Of a stretch of DNA of 64,000 bases, positions 1 through 36,414 are shown piece after piece. Origin of the DNA: Ficedula albicollis (taxonomy: Eukaryota; Chordata; Aves; Passeriformes; Muscicapidae). Each line of letters starts with the position of its first letter. Position 1 is the first letter of the stretch. The notes under the pieces are model-generated. The model was not told where the DNA came from, ran no database searches, and saw only the letters and a list, made by a program, of their open reading frames with translations. Both the position numbers and the translations under genes were made by a program. The stretch is taken from positions 65,553,040 to 65,617,039 of the forward strand of contig NC_021675.1 of assembly GCF_000247815.1 (NCBI RefSeq). The letters run 5' to 3'.

Positions 1-22740
<22,740 letters not shown>

Positions 22741-23630
22741 CCAACAGCAGCATTCCCGACATCGGAGATCCGAGCGCAGCGCCTGGAAAACAACGCCGCA
22801 AAGCAAAACCCTGGATTTTGATTCAAGGCAAAACCATGAACTTACAGGAGGAGACGATTATTGGTTTAGAAACTGGTCCAATATACAGTATAAAAGGAAA
22901 AGGTGGGAGACAAAAAGAAGATTTGGAAACATTTTTTCCTCCGTATAAATTGTAGTTTGTCCCTGTCCAGTGGACTGATTCACTGTTTCTGTGTCCTATG
23001 GGTTCTTTGTTAAGCAAGAGAAGTTAGTAGTTAATTATATCATGAATGTACTTGTCTGTGTACAGTTTCTAGAACATTAAAAAGGGTTTGTTTGCTTAGC
23101 TGTCAACAAGGAAAAACATAAGGGAGGCATTCAACAAACCAGTTTTGAGATTAAAAATCCTTTCTTTTATATTTTCAAACATGCCCAAAAATGAGGCAGT
23201 TGGCAAACTTCTCAGGACAATGAATTTTTCCCATTTTTCTTTCTACGCCACACAGTGCATTGTTTTTTCTACCTGCTTGTCTTATTTTTTAGAATAATTT
23301 AGTAAACAAAAGAAAAACAGTTTCTCCTAATTTTGGCATGAGTTCCCTTATTTCAAAATGAAGACAACCTTGCAAAGAGATTTTGAGGAAAAAAAAGAGG
23401 TTTTGTATAAACGAGCATTGTGCTTTTTGTCACCAGTTAAAGTATATATTATTGGTGGTATCTGGAAAAGGCACTAGACTACTGAAAAGTAGCAGCATTT
23501 CATTGCCTACATTGATTCCTTCCTGGTAATGTGGTAGGCTAGCAATATTTTTGGTTAAAATCATGTTTGTGACTGTAACCATTTGTATGAATTATTTTAA
23601 AGAAATAAAAATCCCAGACAAATATCATAT
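22741..23630 (+). other. CTBP1: CTBP1 3' untranslated region
   Basis: Non-coding AT-rich sequence from the stop codon to just past the AATAAA at 23604. It contains an ATTAAA at 23076 that could give a shorter 3' end. The exact cleavage site is inferred and not visible. Confidence 0.65.
23604..23609 (+). terminator. CTBP1: CTBP1 polyadenylation signal AATAAA (main candidate)
   Basis: Canonical hexamer in 'agaaataaaaatcccag', followed within 50 nt by T-rich sequence. A second AATAAA at 23777-23782 sits in an A15 run and could be a distal site, or just an A-rich repeat. Confidence 0.6.
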
Positions 23631-26148
23631 GTGTAAAAATTTTTATTTCTAGTAACTGTTTATTCAACTTTTATTAGGTTTCTTAGCTGTAATTTTTAAA
23701 CAGATGCTGTCAAGTATTTCATTTCTAGCTTTACTTTGCTCTCTGTTGTTTGTAATACTGTCTTGGAAGCTTGAAAAATAAAAAAAAAAAAAAATTCTTT
23801 CCATACCATTTTTCCCTTTCCATTTCGTAAATGTTGATCTTTTTTCCTGTGTTTCTAATGGAGTTTGAAATTAAGATGGATTTTGATTTGTACACCGGCA
23901 TCATCAGCTACAATGTGGTAACAGCATTTATGCCACCACTGTGGGCAGAGCAGAGGAGGTACAACAGCAACACAACAACAACAGTAATAATAATAATAAA
24001 TGTCTTTTGCCGAAGTCCAACATGAGAAGTGTCCATTGTTTTATTTGCTTCTGTGATGATGGAAGGGTGCAGCAGGATGTAATTGCATTTGCTGTATTGA
24101 AGGAGTTTGTTTCTTTGAGCACAGGCAGAAGTGTGTTCAAGGCAGGTTAATTCCAGCTGGATGCTGTTCTGACCTTTCCTGTGCTCCTGGGTAAGACATC
24201 CTTCATCCCTGCAGCGTTTAAAAAAAAAAGGACAAAAGTTTATCTGCTTCAGGAGGGAAATCCATGGTGGGCAAAAGTGAAACCTCCTTGGTGGTCTGTT
24301 GTCTCTTTATTCACTATTAGTCTGAGCAGTTCACCCACCTAAGGTTGGTGAGCTGGTTTTATGGGATCTCTGAAAAGTACTGGCCCCTGTTCCTGCAAGT
24401 CTCCAGAGCAGCCTCCACCTCAGTTTGGGAAAGGGTAAGAGGCTGCAAATCACAAAACTCAGAAATTTGTGGTCTGTATGCAGGGAGCACTGTGTACAGT
24501 GAAATTTTGTCTCCATGGAAGAGAGGAAGTTTTTTGCCTTGAACATTGAGAGCTGAAAGTGTCATCCATTACAATTTATTTACTGGTAAAACTATCTCTG
24601 TTCCCTCTCTGAAGCGAAACAGAAAACAGCCCTCAAGCTGCAAGTTATCCCAGCAAAGACACTGCTAAGAGCTTTGAGGCCAAAAACTTTCAAAACAGCA
24701 AATGCAGTCTCCTGCTGTTGAAGTGGGATTTCATATTTCTTGGGTAATTCATATTTTAAGATGCTGCTTTATCAGGCTGAAGTTGCTTATTTAACATATG
24801 TAAAACAAACGTTTAACATCTGGCTGCCAAGAATTGCTGACAGGCACATTTGCATCCCCATTTCCCAAGGAAGAACCAAGAGGGTTCCTTGCATCGTTTG
24901 GACATGGCTTGTGTAAGTACCTTTTGTTTCTAGTGGATCAGTAATTGAACTGGAAATGGTGTTTATTGTGTGCACCTCAGTTCAGAAGCATTTGAGCTCT
25001 TGTCCCTGCTTGCTCAGGCACAAACTTTTCAGGATTTGAGCCTGAAATGCACTGTATGTGTTCAGTGTTTTTATGTTGGTGTTTGAGGTTGTATGTTGGT
25101 CTGACTGGAGCAGAGTAATCCAGTTTCCTGCTTCAGAAAGGAAGAGCCATCTGGGCAGAGACAAGACTGATGGACACTGATTTGGGCTATGGACTGAAAA
25201 TCTGAGTTAAAAGCAATGAAAATCCAAACTTGGAGGTAAATGACTGATTGGAAAAGTGGTCTATAATAAAAGGCTTTAAGCCAGAGTAACCTTCTCTCTT
25301 TTATGACTGCTTTTGTAGGGTAGTGGAAATGTGATTTTCCTCTGGTGAAGGATGTGCTAAATAAGACAGCAGAAGATGCAGTTAGTGGGAAAATACAGAG
25401 TGGAGAAGGTGATGGTAGCAGAGGCTACAGGTGACCTGAGGCACTGTTGAAAGGGGAGTTTGATCAAAGTGCCTGCCTTGAGCATGATTTTTCTTTTGGA
25501 TATTTGAATTGTGGGTCTTGATGAAGAATGAAGATAAAAATGACAAAAATGCTGCTGGCTCAAAGGCTCCTGGCAACAGCAGGGTGGCAGGAGGCTCTGG
25601 GGCTGCACAAGAATTTGGTGCTGTCCAAGAACAGGCAGAAAGGTGCCGGTTGTGCGGATGCAAAGTCGGGTGGTTGCAAATGAGACAAAAACTTAGCAGA
25701 AAAAGAACCTAGGGTAGCAGTGGTGGATTGCTGCTGTGGGAAGGAGCAGATTGACCTGGCACAGTGGTTTTGCTAGGTCTGAGAAAGGATCAGAGACATT
25801 GCACAGGACCTGTTGCATCAGCTGGGTAATTTTGGTCAGGCATTTTCAAAAGACTGAGCTGGAGCTGAAGTCGTAGGAGAGACGGGCTCTCAAATTCACT
25901 AATGGTGTACAGGGCTCATAGGAGAGGAAATCAGAGCAACTTGATATTTTCAGCTTAAAAGTGGAGGCTGATTTGGGGAAATGGCTGTAAGCAGCAAATG
26001 CTGTAGATGAAGGAGAAACATTGAAGAAATGCTGGAACGTGACAGTTTAAATGGGGTTAGGGAAAGTTCTCTGTCAACAGGGAGGTCCTGGGACTCAGTC
26101 CTGAAGTCTCTGCAGTTTGGATTGGGGTTTTTGTTTTGTGTTTGGGTC
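23631..26148. other. Intergenic, no gene seen
   Basis: Holds the distal AATAAA plus A-run (23777-23794) and a (CAA)n/(TAA)n simple repeat at 23961-24000. No conserved open frame or RNA gene is recognised. Confidence 0.7.
23961..24000. repeat. (CAA)n-(TAA)n simple repeat
   Basis: Reads acaacagcaacacaacaaca followed by acagtaataataataataaa. Confidence 0.95.
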
Positions 26149-26924
<776 letters not shown>

Positions 26925-29725
26925 AATACGATTTTGTTTTTCTAATCCAGAATGTAAGAGTTTATTTAAGAGAATTGTTTAAAGATTGTACAAGATTGCA
27001 ACCAAACCAACAAATACAGGCTTTTTTTCCATTCAGGATAAAATACTTCTTTTTTAACAAGCCTGAAGGGTTTTTCCCTTATTTAAGGGTTTTGGGGTCT
27101 TTTTGTGAAAATGCTTTATTTTCTTGTCCAGTTTCCACCTCAGATGATTAAGGCTGGCTTTCCAAATGACCACAATTGCTGCAGTCTATCTGTTCCCAGC
27201 TTGCTCCTCTCCTCAGACTGAAGAGTTTTCTCCTCTTGTTTCAGTGGATACATAGTGTTGATTGTTCTGCTTGAAGGAGAAGGTAGCACTACCAGTATTT
27301 CCTTTATTCAGTTCACTCCAACCTTACTATTTTGTAAATTGAGAAAAAGAAAAAAAATTCATTAGTTTTAAGGGCAGAGTGTAGTATTAGATCATTTGTC
27401 TGACCACTTAGTAAAGCTATTAAGTGTGATATGTGATATGAGTCTTCCTTAAACCTTATACCATGTTTTGAATTTGGTAAATCTTTCAGAAAGATTGCTG
27501 GTATTTATGTTAAAATGTCAAGTGATGGGCGTTTTTTTACTGTTTCCTTTAATAGCTTGTTTAAACAGGGGATGACCATCACTGTAATTTTTAAATGGCT
27601 TTATTTAATTTGGCTTTCCCTGCCTCTAAATTCCAGTTATTGTTTCATGTTAAACATGAGGTCATGTAGGCTGGCTTGAATTTAGTGAACATGTCCCATT
27701 TTAGCCATTTTGCCTTTGTACTGAGGTCAGTGACACATCTTCCAGGAGGAACAAACTCTGTTATTCATCTGTTTTCTTTTCCAGTTGCTTCCATTGCAGT
27801 ATCCATCCTTTCTTTGTAGCTCTGTATTTTTGCCCTTTGGAATGACAGAGTCCATTGTGGTTATCTTCTGCAGATGGAATTTCAGGGGTTCTATCTCAGT
27901 CTTCCAGCTGTTGTCTTCTTCCTTCCATCAACTTTCCAGTTTCCTTGGTAAAATATTTTCTTTCAAAGTCACAAGTGCTTGAGGAAATTAATTAATCCTC
28001 TTCTTTGTCCTTCTTTGCCCAGGTAGCACCTCCTTAGCAGCCAGAGCTCCACACTGAGTGGTCCTGCCCTTGTCATCCACCATCTGCACACTTGGTGTGT
28101 CTGTCTCTTGCAGAATGGGCCTTACTGGGTCTCATGCTTCAGATCAGCCCCTCAACATCTGCCTCATCTCCTTCTTGGTCTCTTTCTAGCCTTTGGGAGA
28201 CCTGGAATGTTACCCCTAGAATTCTTCCCTCTCCTGCAGGGCAGTTCCACCTTCCATCTGAGTTTCAGTTTGACACAGACTCAGCTCTCCTTGGCTGACC
28301 TTGCACGCCACCTCACTAAACCCATGTCGTATATTACATTTTTTGTATCCAGTTTGGGGTTTGGGATCACCCAGCTGGTTTGGTTTTGTGTTCTTTTGGG
28401 GTTTTTTGTGCAGATCCTCATCTGGAGTTTCATTCCTTCACTTTCTGTACCACAAAAACAAATACATCTCTTCATATCTGGTCTCAGCACTTTCCTTTGC
28501 CTTTACACTTCTGCTCAAAGCAATAATGGAGTGTTTTCTTGAAGCAGCACTGTTTGTTCTGGGGGGGTCATGATGGTGTCATGGCCACTATAAACAGACT
28601 GAAGTATGTCCTTGGGATGATTAGAGGCATTTGGGACATGCCCAAGATGACGCAGATAATTCTCTGAGCATGTCAGTCCCTTGTTACTTACACAGTCTTT
28701 AACTACAGATCTACCCCCTCTTCTTTCATATGCTGCCTAAAAAGGATAAGGAGTTGCTGCCTCAAAAAATAAAGTAAGGAAGTTTAAAAAGAACCCCAAA
28801 ATTAAATGTTTGAAGGGTCAAAGATTTAAAGCAATGAAGCAGAGCAAGATTATAGCCTAAATAGCCACAATAACCTTTTGTTACGTGTCAAGTTTGATGT
28901 ATTAGAAGCAGACAATTATGTGTCAGTGTGACAGTGCTATTTATTTGTCTGTGCTGTGTAAACAGAGACCTTCTAGAGTTTGGGAAAAGCTTACAGAGCT
29001 GGCTCCCCGGATAAACTCTAGGAGTTAGGGCAGCAAATCAACATCTAAAAATAAATCTCCTGAGGAGCTGGCATCCCAGACTTGTGTTTCCAAACCCCTC
29101 CAGCCATTTTCAGAGTGTCCCACCCAATGCAATGGATTGGATTCTCAAGCCAGTTGCCCCTAACACAGCTGTCAGCTCCACAGCCCATCCCCATTCCTGG
29201 GAGCTGGGGAAGCAGCAAACTTCCTCCTCAGCACACCTAAAAGCACCAGAGTAAATCCTATTTAAGTCCTTGCTGCTGTTCAGTAGGATTTTGGTTAAGC
29301 CCTCATGTAAAGTTAAGTCCATGCTGTATTTTACTGCTCTTAAACCACAACAGAAAGAAAATCTGCTGTTGGTGTTTTCCAGTAACACATTTGCAGTTAT
29401 CAGCACCAGTGGTTTACATGTGAAAATGGGGTCAGGGGATTTCCAGCCTCTTTTTGATACGAGTTTTTGTTGATTTTGCTGTTTGCATGCTCATGTTTTT
29501 TTAAGGCCTAGTGTATGTGGAATGTGTTTATTGTGTTATGAAGTTCTGGTGACAGATTTTTTTCTCTTAAGTTGCAGTACTTTGTAATTAGCTCCAATGC
29601 CATCACTTCCCATTCCCAACATGGAGTGTCTGTCCTTTGAAATTGATGGCTGAAACGAGGTTTTCAAGTATTCATATTCTGAACAGATGTAGTTTTCTTT
29701 TTCTTTTTTTCTTTTCCTCCTGCAG
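26925..29725. other. Intergenic, no gene seen
   Basis: Unique-looking AT-rich to neutral sequence. Open frames up to 144 codons (28108-28542) have no recognisable domain and no supporting splice sites. No repeat family is recognised. Confidence 0.6.
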
Positions 29726-29775
29726 ATCAGCCATTTTCAGTGCAGAACACAGCCCTCATATTTCAAGAAGCACAG
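29726..29775 (+). other. Isolated exon-like segment (possible non-coding exon)
   Basis: A strong acceptor context (ttctttttttcttttcctcctgcag, AG at 29724-29725) is followed by 50 bp and a consensus donor CACAG|GTAAGAG (GT at 29776-29777). The segment is open in one frame but resembles no protein I know. It could belong to an unannotated lncRNA or a 5' non-coding exon of a downstream + strand gene. Chance matches of this quality do occur in intergenic DNA. Confidence 0.3.
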
Positions 29776-29777
29776 GT

Positions 29778-30929
29778 AAGAGCAAAAAAACCTCCACTGT
29801 GACTCAGGGCTCGTCTCAGAGGTTTTCAACCTCCACAAATTTAAATGAAAAAGGCATGCTTTTGCATCATGTAACTAGTGGTTGAGTTCTGATCCTATTT
29901 TACAGAAAAATAGAAGTCTTGATTCTTTTCAAAGAACAGTATTAAATGGTTCCCCCTCGGATTGTGGCACATATCCCACTTGGATTTTTAGATGTGTCCT
30001 GGAGCAAAATGTGTCATTCCAGTGAATGCCTTTCCAAGTGACATGGGGTCTGGACTCAACCTCATGATTTGGAGAACTCTCTTTATGTGTTACATCCAAC
30101 TTTGCTGGAAGTAGGATAAGCTTCATGATGTCACAGTGATCCCCAAAGCTCTTTAGTTTTCATCTGCAATTAATTGTCAGTGGAGCTGCAGTGGCTCCCA
30201 GTAGTTTGTGATGTTTCTGTGACACTGTGGAGTTCACAACTAGGGACACATCACATTTTCCCTTTGAAAAAGGCTGTTGAGCCATTAGATGGTGGCTGCT
30301 CTTAAATCTAGACTCATCTGTCTGGGCTCTCTCTTCTGCTTGTCTTCAGTGACCTAAGTGGAATCCTGAGAGGAATAGCTCCTCATGTATGGAGTTTTTA
30401 CTGTTAAGTGCTTGAACAAAACCAGGGAGAGTCTCTGGAGTAAACCTGTTATTGTAATTCTTTAATTTATTAGTTTCAAAGTGACTTTGCTACATATGAG
30501 ATGTACACAGCAGAAATAAAATATCATCCAGAAGAGATGGAATGCTGCTCCTTGTGCTGCTCCTTATCCCTTCTCTGTCCAGATACATTCAGCCCCCATC
30601 AAATCCCTCCCCAGAGGACACAGAAGGATGAAACTTCTCCAACCTGCAGACCTCTTTGTGAAAAACTGCTTTGATAATCCACATCTCATCATTCACCCCC
30701 AAAATCTATTGTTGTGAGGTTTAAAACTCCAGATGTTGGAAGTACTCCTAAGCAGCTGCTTGGGCTCAGCTCCATCAGCCTCTGAAATCCCTTTGGGGAT
30801 GTAGATTCCTGGGTAGAAAGGGCAATTTTTTTTTGTGATATGTTGGGGGTTTTTCAATGCTTTTTCAGTGTGTTCATTCCAGGGGTCTGGACTTTGAGAA
30901 CTGCAGTGCCTGCCCAGTGTGCTCTAGCC
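29778..30929. other. Intergenic, nothing recognised
   Basis: No coding, RNA or repeat signal is recognised. Confidence 0.6.
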
Positions 30930-31525
30930 TTCGCCTGGCCGAACATCTCAGGGGATGGAAATTGCTGCCTGACCTTCTCAGCAGGTTAAATACACGGAAA
31001 TCCAGGAGAAGTCAGCGATGGAAGCGATGTCCTTCCTTCCCCAGCCGGCAGCGCTGGGCTCTGGAGGTGCCAGCCCGGACCCCTGGCGCAGTGAAGGGAT
31101 GATCTCAGGGATGATCTCAGGGATGAGCCCGTGCCAGCCCCTGCGTTTCACGGCAGGGACCAAGGCAGGCGCTGAGCTGTTGTTTGCTCCCATTCCCTTC
31201 TCAGAATCGCTCCGTGCTGGCCGCTCCCCGCCAGGGTCGTGTCCTGGCTCTGCCGCACCCATCAGCTTTCCCACCGATTTCTGGGCTGCATTTCACACCT
31301 CCGGCTGATCCGGCTTGTGCCTGTCACATACACTTTACTTTTCTGTTTTCTGCTGTTCCCCTTTCCCTCCGCAGGGGTGGGGGCTGATGGTGACAAAGGC
31401 GCAGGACACCGGAGGTCCCTCGGCGGTAGCCACTAGATGGCAAAATGCACTTTGTGCATGGAAAGGACGTGTGGAACCCCCGGGAAACCGGGATGGGCTT
31501 TCCCCTCCGCTGCTTCAAGCAGCCT
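30930..31525. promoter_or_regulatory. CpG-rich patch, candidate promoter or enhancer
   Basis: Roughly two dozen CpG dinucleotides in about 600 bp (for example ccggcagcgctggg, gccgctccccgcc, ctccggctgatccgg), against very few in the surrounding tens of kilobases. It includes a 12-bp repeat unit gggatgatctca, about 2.6 copies (31096-31126), and a CTCF-like core at 31430. No TATA box or coding start is evident. It could be an orphan CpG island, a distal promoter of a downstream gene, or simply a GC-rich remnant. Confidence 0.45.
31430..31443 (+). promoter_or_regulatory. CTCF-like core motif
   Basis: CCACTAGATGGCAA matches the CTCF core consensus CCASYAGRKGGCRS at 13 of 14 positions. The inverted repeat ATGCAC-ttt-GTGCAT follows at 31445-31459. 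The motif is informative but occupancy cannot be inferred from sequence alone. Confidence 0.5.
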
Positions 31526-34500
31526 CCATCAATGTCCTTTTTATAAGCTACTTTGGAGTGTTTAGATACTGCGCAAGGAGCATCTTCCCCTCCAAAGTCT
31601 GTAAACGCTCCTGTTTTACAGGATCCAATTTACGGATTGGTCATTCGAGGTTGGCAACTGATTTTGCCATCATGTCCCAGAGTTTGAGGAGGATAAGGTA
31701 TTAACCAACCTGGGGAGACTTAAAAAGCTGTGTCTGTGCTGGCCCCACTGTTAATCACAAATCAGGTGTCATTTCCCTTCTTAAATTACAGATGGGATCT
31801 CTTCAGGACAGGGGTTCTGTAAATGATTCCTTCTATGTGTAAACAAATAAGTGAATATTGGATAATTCCTTCTCTAAATATTTTAGAAGCAAAAATACAG
31901 GGGGAAAGAAATGAAACATAGGAGAAACATAGACCCCCTTGGCATTTTCCAAAGCCGGGGCATAGATTATGCTGTTTGCTATCCTGACTGTGAGATTTTG
32001 TCCTCTGTAAAATACATCCTTGTGCTTTTGCCTACTGGAGATGTCTCAAGTTACAGATTTCCGTCAGGGTCTGGAGGTTTTTTTTGTTTTCTCAGTAGCT
32101 TCCAGGGGCCCTCGCAGGGAAGTTTCCAGTTCCCTCTCTGTGATGACAGCAGCGCTTTTGGCTGGCTCCCTTCAGTCAACTCTCACACATCCAAGCCTGT
32201 CCCACCCTCCTTGTCCAATTCCCTGACAATATCCTGCAGCCATGCACCTCCCTGCCCTGCTGATCCTCCCTGGGTTTGGGTAGTGGTACCTGTTCTTCAA
32301 AGATGCTGGGACATGAAATTCATCCCCTGCACACCTGGGTCCTGCTGTGGTTTCAGTGGCATCTTCACTGCCTGTTTGGCAATGGTCCTGCTTGGAAAGG
32401 CAAGCCCCAAAATGATGATGTGATATACCATGTTTTGGAATGTAGTGGGAATCTCCTGGTCTGGAGCTTCTTTTCTTTCTCTGTGTCACTGGCAGACTGG
32501 ACATTAAATTTGAGTGTTAGATTTAGGCACAATAATAATGCAAATAGATTTGGTCTAGAAAAAAACAGTTGATGTGAAACAGATTTTTGACCAGTCATTT
32601 ATTAATGGAGCATTGGTTTTCTGATGGAAGGCTACTGGATTTCTGAGTGGAAGGCTCTGTACAGACCTATGGAAAATGCAGCATGGTGCTGGTCACTTCA
32701 GCGTCATAATGTTTACATGGCCACACTGATGTTCTCAAAATATCACAGGTTTGGATTTGCTAAGTTTTGAGTACTTCCCTTCAGAATCTTAGAGCTGATA
32801 TTTTAAGATTTGTATTCATGAATTCACCTTTAGTTCTTGTGGCTTCAAAGTGTACTGGCTGTTTTAGTAATGTGATTGATCAGGTGAGAGGACAGTTTTC
32901 AGCTAACTTCCTGGGATAGCCTTTGGTTTGCAATAATTTCCTATGAGACAAAAGCAAAAAAACCCAAAAGAACAACAAAACCAAACAAAAAATCTGCTAA
33001 TGGAATAAAACCAGATTTTCCAAGAATGCTAAATATATAAAAATATATATTTTGCTGGAATTAAAATAGATTGACAACATGTATTTATTTGTCTTTGATG
33101 GAGATAAGGAACATGAAGAGCCATGAAAAGAACCTGATGGTCCCAGTTTACAGCAAGGGTAATATATTTGTTATTTATAAAGGGTTAATCAATGATTTAC
33201 AGGCATTGCAATCAATAGTTAATTGATTGTTGTAGGCTTGGTTCCCACATGGCTTGCAGCTATTTGCAGCATTGCATTCACACTGTAATGTATTTATTAG
33301 TTATTAAGCATACACCAGTGTTTTTAAAATGTTTTAAATGTTTTAAATTCACTTTATTAGAGGTAACTAAATTTTCAGTAGCACATCAGTGAGCTTGAGT
33401 TCTGCCTTCACATTAGCAAAAGGGAATATATGAGAAAGCAGCTAATTTGGCCTTGCTTTCTTTAATTTGAGGGACCCATCAGCTGCATACACTGGAGGAA
33501 CTATCACATTATAAAAGCAATTTTAAGTAAAACACGCCATTTATGGAAGAAGCACTCTTAAAGATTTTTGTAATTACAAATATTTGTACTGTTAAGTGAA
33601 TTTCATTGAAGTATTTGTTGTTGTTGCTTTATTTCCCTGGAGGACTCTTCTGTAGTGGGAGCTTTGTTATGTTGATAAATGTGCCTGAAAGCTTTATAAT
33701 GTACTGATGCATTGTAATGATAAATAGAGCTGGTTAAGTAGTAAAGATCAAACACACAATTAAACAGACTGTAATATACATCTTGCTGAGCAAGGGAAAA
33801 CAATAGTGGAATCAGTAGAGATGAATACAAATGGTTTTATTGAACTAAGCAAAAAATATATTCTTATGCCTACAGAATGAGGAAATTTGGCCTGATACTT
33901 GCATGAACAGACTTACAAAGTGCTTAATCAGATATAAAACATCTTTAAGCTGTTCATTCAGCATTTGCAGTCAGCAGACAGGGCTTTCTCTGAGTAATAG
34001 AGACGTGCAAGAGGCCAGAGGTTGTGAGTGAAGCAGCGCAGCGTGGGACGGCCGGGAGAGGAGCCTGGCACAGCAGGCAGGGCTCACAGGTCTCAGCAGC
34101 AGGAAAATTAACAAAAACACGTTGCACTTGACAAAAAGATTGGAACAGAGCATTGGCAGCACCTGCTCCTATTGTGCAGAGTGTCCTTTCCTAGAACCTT
34201 TCCCAGCAGGGAGGCTGGTTCGCACTTGGCGAGGCCACAGAGGTTTCACACTTGTTATTGCTGTTTGCTCTTCCAAATGCCAGGGGGAAATGTGATTCAG
34301 AAGGAGCTGGAAGAGGGAAATATGGCCATGCATTATTGCAGAGGCACAAAAAGGAAGCTTTAGCATAAAGGCATTTCATTCCCCACTCAGAGCAGTACCC
34401 ACACAACCTCCTTGCAGATTGTTCTTGTCCATTCCAACCTTGAATTTCTCTGAAGGGTGTTCTAAGTGAATTTCCCTTGCGAGGGTACCCATAGCCAAGT

Positions 34501-36115
34501 CAGCACAATAGGAATTTCATAGCTAATTTTACAGATGCTATGGTGAAATAACTCCTTGAGGAGTTAGAATTAGGCAGGATACAGCAGCCAGAAGAAATAC
34601 TAATTCTCCTGGATTGAGTTTTTGTGAGCTCCTACCCTACACAGTGCTTTGCCCACCTGGAATATCATAAGCTGTTTAGTTTCCTTTGCATATCTGGGTA
34701 TTAACAGGACTCAGGGGGAGCAGCCAAATCCTGCTTCACTGGTGCTAGCAGTCAAACTCCTAAGCCTTGTGCACTCTGGCCAATTACGGTGTAAAATCCC
34801 CACTGGTGCTCACCAAGCTCTGCTGTACCACCAGGAACTACCCAGCAGACAAAAAGCATCCGCTGATGATGTGGAGTGGACTGCTGGAAATGTCTTCCCA
34901 AGGATGCAGGGTGTGAAATGTTCCAGCAAACCCGTTAGCTCTAATCTGCTGTGTGCTGCTGACTGCTGAAAGCTTTGCACGGCCTCCAGGAAGTCAGGCT
35001 TATTTAATGAGAAGCAGGAGAGTAATAAATGCTTCCAACTTCTGGAGCTTAAGAGAAAAAGGAGTGGCCAGGGAAGGCTCTGTGACCCCCCCTGCCTCTG
35101 GCTTCCCACAACCTGAGCTACAGGTGTTGCTCAACCCGGAGTTGTGTAGCAGTTCCCAGGAATATGCATGGGGAATAGAGGTGGTTTCTCCTCTGCAAAA
35201 AACCCATTTCTGCCCCAAGATCTGCATGTCGCTCCACAAAGATATTTAGATGTCCAACTGCCACTTAAATACCTTTACAGGTCTGGGCTTTGATCCTAAT
35301 TGTGGTGCTGCACTCCGTAGTGTCACTGGTTTTGCAGGGCAGGCAGCAGATCAGAATTGACTGTGGAGAGAGGCACAGCCCGGCAGCCACAGGGTTGGAT
35401 TTAATTGGGTTGGGCTGGTTTATGGCCCCTTGATAAATGCATTTTTTTCCTTGTTGAAAAACAACGTGTCTGCCAAGGCCGGCAGGGAAGTGGGAGCTGT
35501 CTGGAGGTGAAACTGCAGACTGACAGGGATAACCCTGCTCGATGGGAAGTGGGCTCCAAAGGGTTTTGTGAAGTTTCTCGGTTTATGCCGTCTCTTCGTC
35601 ACTGAGTTTGCAGCCCAAAGATTATTTTGGATGCTTGCCTGTTCCCAGAAGCTCCATGTGTTCAGAACAATTTCAGCTCTGCGTTAAGACAATAATTATA
35701 ATCAAATCTCACGCTCTGCTGCCTTGGCCAGTCACCTCCATGGAGCAGATGGGAAGGGGTCTCACATCAGCAGGGGGTTCCCCTCCCAGTGTACAACTGG
35801 CCTCGTCCCTTCAGAAAGGGATTTTTTGTTTTTCCCTTTGGCTCCCCTCTAGTTCTCTCATGGCATCAGGGACAGGCTGCAGCTGGAAAATTGTGGGCAG
35901 GGTTGGAAGTGCAAGGAAGGAGGAAGCTATTTTGTCTGCTGCCTGCCTGCTGCTCCTTGTTCACACCCCAGGCTGGGAGCAGGCAGGCAGAGGAAACTGG
36001 GCTTTTGGTAGTGCCTCTCCATCTGATCATCTCTGTTAGGTCTGGGACGTTCCCTGGGCTCAGCCCTGGTCATTCCAAGCCCTACACTCCCAGAGGGCAG
36101 AATCCCAGGATCCCA
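31526..36115. other. Intergenic, no gene seen
   Basis: Includes an A-rich stretch (32950-32995) and an AT-rich segment near 33150-33310 with clustered ATTA/TAAT and gttaatcaatgattt-type homeodomain motifs. No repeat family or coding exon is recognised. Confidence 0.55.
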
Positions 36116-36141
36116 GGTTGGGTTGGGTTGGGTTGGGTTGG
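36116..36141 (+). repeat. (GGTTG)5 repeat with G-quadruplex potential
   Basis: Five GGTTG units give four G3 tracts with TT loops at 36120-36137, which fits the G-quadruplex pattern on the + strand. It is telomere-like only in composition. Confidence 0.85.
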
Positions 36142-36414
36142 CTAGGAAGGGAGCACAGTGGGTCACCAGGCCCAACCCCTGCTCAGGCAGGGGCAGTGGC
36201 TGAAGAGCAGCCGTGGTCCTGCCAGGGCTGTTGTGCTCTCCTGTCGTGGCAGACGTGGCTGGGGGCACACAGAGGTTGCTATTGCTGTTGGCAGTGCCAC
36301 ACTGAACTGATTGATGACCTTGAACAGCAAAAACACAGGGGCAGACAGTCTGAGTTTGCTCTGTTATGCTGTCCCTCAACACATCCATCCTCCAGATTCC
36401 TCTGCAAGTCGAGT

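Noticed and set aside
31315..31704. 129-codon open frame in the CpG patch
   Set aside because: GC-rich DNA lengthens chance frames. There is no recognised domain, and a second acceptor-like site (31374) has no convincing donor partner.
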